Made by a program: the position numbers and the translations under genes. The notes beneath the pieces were generated by a model that was not told the DNA's origin, ran no database searches, and was given only the letters and a program-made list of their open reading frames with translations. This document shows, piece by piece, positions 55,892-64,000 of a stretch of 64,000 nucleotides of DNA. The stretch lies in the NCBI RefSeq assembly GCF_033807715.1, contig NC_084591.1, positions 27,376,090 to 27,440,089 of the forward strand, read 5' to 3'. The stretch is from Cololabis saira (taxonomy: Eukaryota > Chordata > Actinopteri > Beloniformes > Belonidae). How positions within the stretch are numbered: position 1 is the first letter of the stretch; each line of letters starts with the position of its first letter.

Positions 55892-56420
55892 CATGAAAGC
55901 TTAGCAGTGTCCATAATATTGAAGTGTTGTGGCATGAGTCCAGTTTTCACCAGAGAAACTGCCCAGTCTTCCTCTGTTTTCCTCCGTTTAGACGCAAACG
56001 TGAAAAGGGAGTTTTTGAAAATCTCCACTTTGGCCGGAGTTTTCAGAAATGATCGTTTTCGGGGGCTTTGAGCTGCGTTTTCGTGTAAAACGAACGGCCA
56101 AAACGCATGAAAACGCCACCGTTTTTGCTACGTGTAAACGGGGCCTGAGCCATGTCTTTAGAATCCCAGTCTCTAACCTCATTATCTATGCGGGATTCTG
56201 AGTGGCTATGAATGAGGCACTGTGCTGATTGGCTGCCTGAATGACGCGTAGCAGGGGAGGGCACAAAGACAGAATACAGACATTTGTGTTGGTTTTTACA
56301 GCCAACAACAGAGCAATTCACATGTCTAGCTTGAACAGACGGCATCACGATACACCGCTACGAAAAGAATGGCGGAAGCTCCGGCCCGCGGAGTTGTTGT
56401 TGTGGGCGTGGTTTCACGCA
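55892..56420. repeat. Fragments of two more DNA elements
   Basis: 56050-56146 is one end of a MITE (CGTTTTTGCTACGTGTAAACGGGGCCT). 56149-56400 is an internal piece of the TTAA element family (CAGTCTCTAACCTCATTATC, GCTGATTGGCTGCCTGAATGACG) seen inverted at 21530-21779. Confidence 0.5.
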
Positions 56421-56917
56421 TCGGAGGCCAATCGATGAGAGAATTGTCTTGTTGGGGTGTTTTCGTCTCCAAGGCCAGAGTCTGCCATAAACCATTTGTT
56501 TCTGAAGGGTCTCAAGCAGCCACGGGGCCCCGCGTCGAGGCAAGCCCAGTTGATGATGAGGCAGGGGAAGGTATCCAGTATTTTGCTAATTGGAGAGTTA
56601 AAATTGTGCATATAGACACCAGATCCAACCCGAAAAACCCAAAAATTTTGCAGCCCCCTCCCAGCCATTTCACACAGGGCCTCGCAAAGCTCCCAGATGG
56701 CTCTGAGTGGACAAGTAATCACTGCTTTCGCATAACCAAAATTCTTTTAACTTGTGTCAGAGTTCAATAGATCTGTTATGTTTCACTATGATTTTACCAC
56801 CTGGCACCAAAAGTGAGTGATCTATGTGGAATTAACATTTTAATTTTACCAGGAATGCGTGTTCTTGTACTTTAGCATTAATATAACACACAAATTCAAC
56901 ATTTAAAAATAGTTTAA

Positions 56918-56923
56918 TTTATT
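56918..56923 (-). promoter_or_regulatory. RESF1: RESF1 poly(A) signal
   Basis: AATAAA on the minus strand about 460 bases after the stop codon, giving a 3' UTR of ordinary length. Confidence 0.5.
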
Positions 56924-57381
56924 TAGAGGTCAGTACATTTTTCTGTAGTCTCACAAATTTGAGGTCTGGTAGAAAAGAATGTTTTCCAGCAGTTTCCCAA
57001 TGCAAAAAAAGTATAACTTGTAAACTGAGGACTGTATCTCTTATTACACAAGGATGCAAGTTTAAACTATGAAAGAATTAAAAAAAAAAAACGTTTAAAA
57101 AAAGTTCTTCGTATAAAAAATATAAAAAGAAAAAAGTGACATAACATTGTATTTAAACATCTCCTTCAGCAACGTATATAATGCACTAGAAAGTTTGTGA
57201 GAACTCAGGAACTGGCTATAAAGTAGGTAAAATAGTTACAGTAATATAAACAACCATATACAAAAACACCAAAGCTTAAATTGACATCCTGCCGATACAG
57301 TATGCAGATACGGCTTTATTAATCTCAGATGAGCACATACTAGTGCTAGAGATGAAGACCATTTAAAAGCCATCCCTTGGG

Positions 57382-57497
57382 TTATTCGTTTGATGATTGA
57401 GTCTTCTCCTTATATTTCTTCTGGTACTCGTGGAACAGAGAGAATGTCTTTTGAATCCGTAGGGGCTTGTACTGCTTTTCAGGTGGAATCCAAAGTC
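57382..57497 (-). CDS. RESF1: RESF1 terminal coding exon
   Basis: After the acceptor (ATAG|GACTTTGG) the frame reads (G)LWIPPEKQYKPLRIQK, then TFSLFHEYQKKYKEK and a short tail before TAA at 57384-57382. The aromatic/basic block is probably conserved at the C-terminus of this family. Too short for simple ORF searches. Confidence 0.78.
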
Positions 57498-60400
57498 CTA
57501 TTATGAATCATATTTATAGTTAATGAGATTCTGCTAGTTTCATTTCAGACCAAAAAAAGAACACATGCACCACATGACCACAAACGCACAATAAATTCAC
57601 TTTTCAGCTGCATTTGTTACCTTTAGACTCTGGCCCAACTTTGTCCACGTGCTGTTTTTTTCCTTCCACACGTTTTCCTTCTGGCTTATCTTTAAAAAGG
57701 AAGATTTCCACAAAAAAAAGAAAAAAACAACCTTATAAATACAGAAAATCACATCGCTCACCCTTTCCTTAAAATGATGTTGTTCCAGCCATGTTCATTC
57801 AATCGTTTCTTCAGTCATTCTAAAATTGGACCATAATGTCGCACATGATTTCATTTTTTGCTCAAAAAATACGTTCTTATTTCTGCATCTCCCCAACTCA
57901 ACATGGTTTGATTCTTTAGAGTGAGTTCAGAGGAATAATGCATGGTGGCTAGTGTGAGCACTCCGCTCCATGCTCCCACTAAACGACTCCTGGTCTCTGG
58001 CATGTTTGGTAGAAACATCCATGGCCGCAGTATGTATATTACTGAGGTATGTGAACTCTGTTAATATTACTACATTCAGCTGTTGCATAACAATACAGGG
58101 AACCCAACAACCGTGAGACATCGCTTGATGGAGCGGCACAGATGGGTTTGCAGACCTGGGCATTTCCGAGCTCACCTCAAAAATTGGAGGACAGTTTACC
58201 GATCAACGCGACCTTCAGAACATTGAGAAGAGCCAAAATCTGGAATGTCAATCATGGATTGACATTCCTGATGTACAATCTAAAAAAATTCAAGTAACCA
58301 CAATGGTTTCCATATGCAAGTATGCAGATTGCAATCTTCGAGGTCATCATACCCAGAGGTGGAAAAAGTACAAAAATATTGTACTTAAGTAAAAGTACAA
58401 ATTTTCTGCTTGAAAATTACTTAAGTAAAAGTAAAAAGTACCCATTAAGAAAATTACTTAAGTAAAAGTATAAAAGTACCTCAACTTAAATATAATAAAG
58501 TACAAAAAGTACATGGGTTAAAATGTACTTAAGTACAAAAGTAAAAAGTACAAAGTACAAAGTACAAAGTACAAAATTCAAAGTACAAAATTATTTTCAA
58601 AAGGATTGCAAAGAAATGAAGAATCCAAGAATTTGCTTACAACTCTAAATAATGGTGATATTATTCTGACTCCTTTAGCGTTTGTTTCCATTACCCCTTT
58701 TTAATTTCTCCCTTTGCTCATCACTGCTGCTGTACCCCATTGGCCCCACTGACAGGTCCATCCCCAGCCTGTAGTATGCAGTGACAACATTAAGCAACCC
58801 CAGCTGATAAAGGATGAGACTTTTGAACTTTTAAATGCCAAAACCACCTTAGAAGTGGTGGAATCAAAGAATGGTGCTCATGGAGGCGCGTCGGCTGCCG
58901 CTCAAGGCTGATTTATGGTTCCGCGTTACACCAACGTACCCTACGGCGAGGCTCTGCGTCGATTTAACGCGGAACCATAATTCAGGCTTCAGTCCTCCTC
59001 GGTACTCGACGCGACGGCGGTTCCTCCGGCCTTCCGGCCCGCCTCTGCGGCGCAACTCTCCCGGGAGCTGCGGCTCCTTCTCGGTATATTCACGCGCCCC
59101 CCTTCCTTCCCGTCCGCCTCATGGTTCCGCGTTAAATTGACGCACACCTTACGCCGTAGGCTACGGCGTAGAGTGTGCGTCGCCGCGTACCCCACGCTGT
59201 AGCTCTGCGCCGGTGTAACGCGGAACCATAAATCAGCCCCCGCTGTGCTGTTCTTTAATTTGTAGCGAGTAACGACGTGTCCAATTTTAAATGTAGCGGA
59301 TTAAAAGTACGATTATTTCCTTGAAAATGTAACGAAGTAAAAGTAAAAGTACAGAAAAATGAAAGTATCAATAAAAGTACAAATTCTCAAAAATCTTACT
59401 TAAGTAAAATAACGAAGTACTTGTAGTTCGTTACTTTACACCACTGATCATACCTCTGTTCCGCAGCTGCAACAAAACCTGCCAAATCAAGTCTTTTCTT
59501 CCCAAAAGTTTATGATCCCATACATACAATGTCCCGTTCATCTTCAACGCTTCTCTTTCTTATCGATTTTCGAGGTGAAACTGGAAATGCCCATATCCAA
59601 AAACTACAATTATATAAAAGGGCAGATGATAAAAATGTGTATTCTTATAGTGCGACAGGTGAAACTTGTAACAGGAATTCTTAACCAACTCAAATGGCAA
59701 CATTCTGGGATAGTTATGCCTCTCTTCAAAATGCCAAAAGCAACATGGTCATTTCATTGAATTAATTCGATAAAGTTAAAATTTAAAAGAAGTCCAAGTT
59801 TAGTCTGCATTTAAGGCTGTCCAATTGCCCTCTGCTTTTAGAAGAATTTCTAAATTAAATCCCAGTTCTATTTTATATAGTTCACTGGTCAAAATGCTCC
59901 TATGCATTGTCTGATTTTGGCAGCCATATAAAAGATCATGACGTCACACAGCACAAATATTTTACCTGAAATTGAATCGGTGGCTTCTTTCCTCCCATCT
60001 TTGAAGCTGAAGGTGTTTGGTAACACACTGAATTTTAAAATGATGTTTTCCTGGAATGTTGCGGCATCATCTCTGCGATGTTTACTTTTCTCATGAGCAG
60101 GCTTCTCAAGAGCGACGCTGTACCTCCTCCTCTTCACCTCATCAAATCTCTTGGACAGTGAACTCCCCCTCTTAAGACTACGCTTATGTTTGCTGTTGCA
60201 ATCGGAGACTCTGGTTTCAGACAAAATTGGTCGCTTTTCCGTTTTAGGGCTCATCTCCAAGAGAGAGGCGGAAAGAGATCTTTTCAGTTTTTTCCTGTGC
60301 ACACTCATAATTGGAATACTTTTCCTCCATTTTTCATAAAGTCTCTGTTTGACCGTGGACTTCCCACCATCAGGTGCTTCAGTGGAGTTCTTCGAAGGGT

Positions 60401-63400
60401 TGAGATTAACAGACAGAACTTTTGGAGGCCTGATTTTTACCGGAGGTGAAAAATGGCACTTTCCGTTATCTTCCAAAGTACTTTTTTTTCCTTGCGCTGA
60501 GCCAAACAACACCAGCTCAAATGTTTTTACTGCAGAGACCGAAGGCTGAGCTTCAGGGGCATGCTTTGAACCCAAATCAAAAGGAAGTTTGCATTTTTTT
60601 GATTCCTTCGTGGATGAGAAAAAAGTATGAAGCTCGCTTGGACGCCTTTTCTTCTGATGAATTTTATCTGCAACAGGGGTGGTGGGGGCAGTCTCGTCAA
60701 TAACTTTAGCTTGTTCTTTGGTTGCTACAGGCAAATCTCCCGCATCTGCAGATTCTAGCAAAGCTGGTCCACTGTCCTTCTGCTCTGACACCTGCAAGTC
60801 AACTTTAGTTTCAGTCTCATAGAAATCGTCAACTTTTGTTTGCTCGGCAATACTAACTGAAACAGTCGACTGCATGGTATTTGTTGAATTCAAAAATTCT
60901 ACACTCTCATCCTCAGTCCCAGGCATCTCATCAGGAATGACAAGCACCCTGTCAGCATCCTCGTTCACATTAATGTTCTCAATAACTGGCTGCCGGTCGC
61001 CGCTCATCTGGGAAATAACCTTCAGCTCTTCATTAAGAATCGCGCAAAGATCATCATCACTGTCAGTTAAGTCAATAATTTCAAAGAGTTCTTTACAAAG
61101 CTCTGAGACACCTAATGTTAGAATTTGGCAATCCCCATCCTCCTTGCTTCCCAGTGGACTCTTGGTGTCAGAACTAGAGGTCTTGTCAGTAAATTCAGTG
61201 CCACTTTGTTCCTCTCTACAGAGGCATTTAGAAGAGGGTGTGTGAAGTCCTGAATTCATTTCCATAAACTTTGCAAGGCAGCAGACTTGGTCAATTGGAT
61301 TGACTGCTCCCTTCCTGGTTTTTAATTCTTCCACTGTGATATCCATATCTTTGGGTGTCTCACTTTGCACAGGCGTCTTTTCCTGACAGTCAGTGCTTTG
61401 ATGTGAACTTGCATGTACTTCCTCATAGACAACCTTGGCTTCTTCTGGAGTTAAAACCTCAATTTTAAATGAGTAACACGAGTCAGTGGAATTGTCTGTT
61501 TTAAATTCACCGGAATTGCCAGGTGAAGTTGAGGGGGTCTTAACAGTAGTGCCTTGATTTCCTTCAATCACAGCAACTGATTCAGCATCCCTTTGTGACA
61601 AGATTTTGTTCTCCACATCATTTGCAACTTGAACAGGACTGCTGCTGGCCAGTTTCACCCCATCTCTCTGCTTGTCACTGTCAAGCACATATGCATGTTG
61701 CTTCAAAACCAAAGGAAAGCCACATTCTTTATCTATGTCATCTAGCTGATCATTGACATTCAGCCAGGATGATTTGAAGGGCTGTTCTGAATAAGCATCA
61801 TCTTCAAGGACATGGTAGTGTTTGAGCTGCTCCTCAAATCCCTGCTTAACTTGTGACAGTATAACAGTGTCTTGGGTGAGGTGTGTGTCGAGGAAATCTT
61901 TAGCCTTCATGACTAAATCTTTATGCCAGCCTTCTTTGTAGCTATGAAGCCATGCATACGGGTTTCTATCCCAAAACATGGATATTATTTTAACAGTAGT
62001 TTTTTGCTTAGGAGCGTCTTCTGGCACCCTTTGAACTTTTTCAGCTTCCAGTATCAAGTTGGTCAGAGCTGTGGTCGTCCAAGGGGTTGTTGGAAGAGAA
62101 GACAGCTCAAGAGCACGTGTTGGTGTTGTCACTGTCATTTGCTCAGCAGGACAGCTTTGACCAGGAAATCCTGTGGGGTTTGGGGCATCTGTTGCAATAA
62201 TACGAGGGTCGGAATTCTGATATGAGTTTTGAGGTTCTGAATGTGAAGCTGTACCATCCTTAGACAACACTTTGGATGCAAGTAGCTGTGGATTTTCTGG
62301 GTGAAGACGGGGATCCTCTCTTAAGCAAGCAGCCTCTGTGTTTTTTGCAACATCAGGAGAAATACAGTCTTTGTACATCTTAATTGGAGATTTACAGTTT
62401 GCAGTGTTTGAGGGAGTATGGCAGCTCTCCTGTGACAGTGGTTGCACAACAGCAACAGCCTTTGTGTTTTTGTATCCAGGCATCAAGTGAGCTGAGCTGT
62501 CATTTTGTTGACCCGATAAAAGCAACTCAGGTTTTTTAGAGGTCTCCAAATTGTTTGCTGAAAAGGATTGGGTCTTGTTTCTCGATGATGAAACATCACA
62601 TACTTGCGTTGGTTGGAAGGAATTGCTTACTGATCCAACTGGACTCCTTTCAGGTGTCACATTATTGTAAGAAATATAGTTTTGCTGCAGTGGCACATTA
62701 ACAGAATGCTGTTCTCTTAACGGAACAGTTTTTTGTACAGACTTCACCAAAAGTGGTGAGGGCTGGTGAGCCGTTGTGTTATAGTTCTTCGAGATCACCA
62801 AGTGGTGCCCATTATAAGGTGGACAATGACTACCAGAGCCAGCAGTTGATGTCTTAACTACTCGTTTGTGTCGTTGCACTCGCTGTGGTGCGACAACAGA
62901 AGAATTTAGAGAACCCATATTTGCATTTGGCAGAAAAGGGCCTTTTTCACATTGGTTCATTGTATTCGTGTTACTGGAGTTGCCAGCATTTGTGCACTTC
63001 CTATATGGCGCGTACTGCCGAGCTGTGTGTCGTGGGTAGAAAGTTGGAAGCCCATATTGTGCGCCATTTTGCCTGGGAATCTGATTCTGAACTACCTGAA
63101 CTGTCTGGCTGGTGTGTGCAGCTGTGGACACTGATGTGCTAGTGTTAACAACAGGTACATAATGAACTGTCGCTGAATTCTGACACAAGGCCTTATAAGC
63201 CTTAATATTTTGCAAATGAGACACATTTGTGTCATCCTGAAGTGATTGTCTCTCATTTACTTTAACTGTTGGCTTCCAAAACAATGACAGGTCCTGCATG
63301 GCAGAAGTGGCACATGTGTTGGGCAGGCCCTGGTTCTGTGTACTCTGAAAACGCTGTTGTTGTTGTTGTACTTCACCAAGTAACATTTTTAGCAAATAAT

Positions 63401-63689
63401 TATCGTTTTGATTCCCTTTTGTTTGTTGAGAATTAATTGCTTGATGAGGATTGGCAGAGGTCTGTCCATTTGCCATCCGTCTGTTAGAGTAAGCAGCATT
63501 ATCCACGGAAAAATCAGCACTCTGTGATGGTAGGACTCCTGAGTTCAATGTCCTGTAAAAAGGGTTATTTCCAGTCCAAGCATGGTGATTTCCCTTTTCA
63601 TCTGTGGCACGATGAGGAACAGCTTGTGAGGCTTGTAGGGGTGGCCGAAGATGCTGATGAGCTGCATTCATCAGTGGAAGCGAATGCAT
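57382..63689 (-). CDS. RESF1: Retroelement silencing factor 1, 3 coding exons
   Basis: Coding exons 63689-59966, 57689-57621 and 57497-57382 join in phase (3909 bases) to give 1302 residues. In mammals RESF1 (KIAA1551/C12orf35) is a nuclear protein that supports SETDB1-dependent silencing of endogenous retroviruses; mammalian forms are longer, about 1750 residues. The large first coding exon, low-complexity Ser/Asn/Gln-rich N-terminal half, a VCCLAKFMEMNSG block with following Cys-x-Cys, and Lys/Arg-rich C-terminal clusters fit the family. A SUMO-interaction-type motif, IIDLTDSDDD, is at 871-880. Gene order next to ETFBKMT matches human 12p11 and strengthens the call. The start is the only ATG near the acceptor at 63723-63724; 5' UTR exons lie beyond the window. 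Confidence 0.85.
57621..57689 (-). CDS. RESF1: RESF1 coding exon 2 (69 bp)
   Basis: Acceptor CCTTTTTAAAG, donor TCTAAAG|GTAACA. Encodes (D)KPEGKRVEGKKQHVDKVG and PESK, a basic linker. Phase 1 at both ends, matching its neighbours exactly. The preceding intron (2.3 kb) holds a hAT element. Confidence 0.75.
57690..58345. other. RESF1 intron, no recognisable element
   Basis: Intronic AT-rich sequence between the 69-bp exon and the hAT element; the minus-strand frame at 57927-58175 is not convincing. Confidence 0.45.
58354..59446. mobile_element. hAT-type element in a RESF1 intron, 1093 bp
   Basis: Perfect 8-bp duplication ATCATACC on both sides (58346-58353, 59447-59454). The ends are inverted, CAGAGGTGGAAAAAGTAC and GTTACTTTACACCACTG. 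The outer parts are dense in AAGTAAAAGTA motifs. The GC-rich middle is a second, nested MITE (58906-59238). No transposase. Confidence 0.85.
58906..59238. mobile_element. GC-rich palindromic MITE nested in the hAT element
   Basis: Ends GGCTGATTTATGGTTCCGCG and its exact complement CGCGGAACCATAAATCAGCC. An internal inverted copy of the end sequence occurs at 58963-58987 and 59119-59135, so the element is two hairpins in series. Same family as 8541-8670. The reading frames over it are artefacts. Confidence 0.75.
59455..59963. other. RESF1 intron, no recognisable element
   Basis: Intronic sequence downstream of the large exon; AT-rich, nothing found. Confidence 0.45.
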
Positions 63690-63722
63690 TTTTTCCCCCT
63701 GGATGTCTTATGGGCGGTTCCC
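59966..63722 (-). CDS. RESF1: RESF1 large exon (CDS 63689-59966)
   Basis: Acceptor TCTCTTTCAG|GGGAACC on the minus strand, exon starting at 63722, 33 bases of 5' UTR, ATG at 63689-63687. It encodes 1241 residues plus one base. The donor is TTTCAG|GTAAAA, with the GT at 59965-59964. Reading through the donor would add only 25 residues before a stop, an intron artefact. Confidence 0.88.
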
Positions 63723-64000
63723 CTGAAAGAGATTAAGAAAAAGATTTCCCATCAGTAAGTCACAAACTATTTTTTCTTTTTGTCATGACCAATGTCTTCT
63801 GACATGGAAACATTTTAGGAAACAAGAAAATTGAGATCGTCAATTCTGAGATGAGGAAACTAAAGTTATCAATGACCCAAAGAAAGGTAAGCTAATCAGA
63901 ATTTGTATGACTTGTCAATAGGGCTGTGCAAAAAAAAAAAAAAAAAAAAAATTGTGATTGCAATCTCCATTCAGACATAAATACAATCTAATTTGCAATT
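63723..64000 (-). other. RESF1: RESF1 upstream intron (partial)
   Basis: Sequence upstream of the acceptor, with a polypyrimidine tract just before it. Contains an A(24) run near 63928. Upstream exons and promoter are outside the window. Confidence 0.5.

Noticed and set aside
56369..56770. 133-residue plus-strand frame
   Set aside because: It starts inside a TTAA-element fragment and shows no recognisable domain; I could not support it as a gene.
58864..59195. Arg-rich reading frames in a RESF1 intron
   Set aside because: They cover a GC-rich palindromic MITE and appear on both strands because of its symmetry.

Overview
The window looks like vertebrate nuclear DNA, most likely from a ray-finned fish. 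It has spliced genes with GT/AG introns, a very high density of fish-type transposable elements, long dinucleotide microsatellites, and two genes (ETFBKMT and RESF1) that are neighbours on human 12p11. I cannot name the species. There are no prokaryotic features.

Two host genes are well supported. ETFBKMT (plus strand, exons at 23658-23953, 24029-24159 and 30470-30819) encodes a 258-residue mitochondrial protein-lysine methyltransferase. RESF1 (minus strand, coding exons 63689-59966, 57689-57621 and 57497-57382) encodes a 1302-residue retroelement silencing factor. For both genes the exon phases join without a frame break, the splice sites are canonical, and a poly(A) signal follows the stop. 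They converge tail to tail across about 26 kb of repeats. A THAP-domain exon is cut by the left edge (1-163).

Layout. 1-9 kb: THAP exon, a 1.7 kb nearly perfect fold-back element with a 6-bp target duplication, two TTAA-flanked elements, a TA-flanked element, and an LTR split by an L2-like LINE. 9-22 kb: copies of an LTR family, a hAT MITE, LINE fragments, and an almost complete I-clade LINE RT plus RNase H module. 22-31 kb: ETFBKMT; its 6.3 kb second intron holds a hAT element carrying a rearranged LINE insertion, a hAT transposase tail, a GC-rich inverted-repeat element and a minisatellite MITE. 31-41 kb: a PIF/Harbinger element with dead transposase and Myb-like genes, and an L2 LINE split by a hAT element. 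41-51 kb: degraded endogenous retrovirus and LTR pieces, a second Harbinger element, and a hAT split by a solo LTR. 51-57 kb: paired repeats, a Tc1 remnant and MITEs. 57-64 kb: RESF1 with a nested hAT in its large last-but-one intron.

The two host genes have no obvious shared pathway; they are syntenic neighbours. The contrast worth noting is that a gene of the retroelement-silencing family sits beside a region that is mostly mobile DNA. Many elements can be delimited exactly by target-site duplications, which gives a relative order of insertions. I found no undescribed biological system. The most unusual structures are the long fold-back element and the near-identical direct repeats bracketing the first two exons of ETFBKMT.
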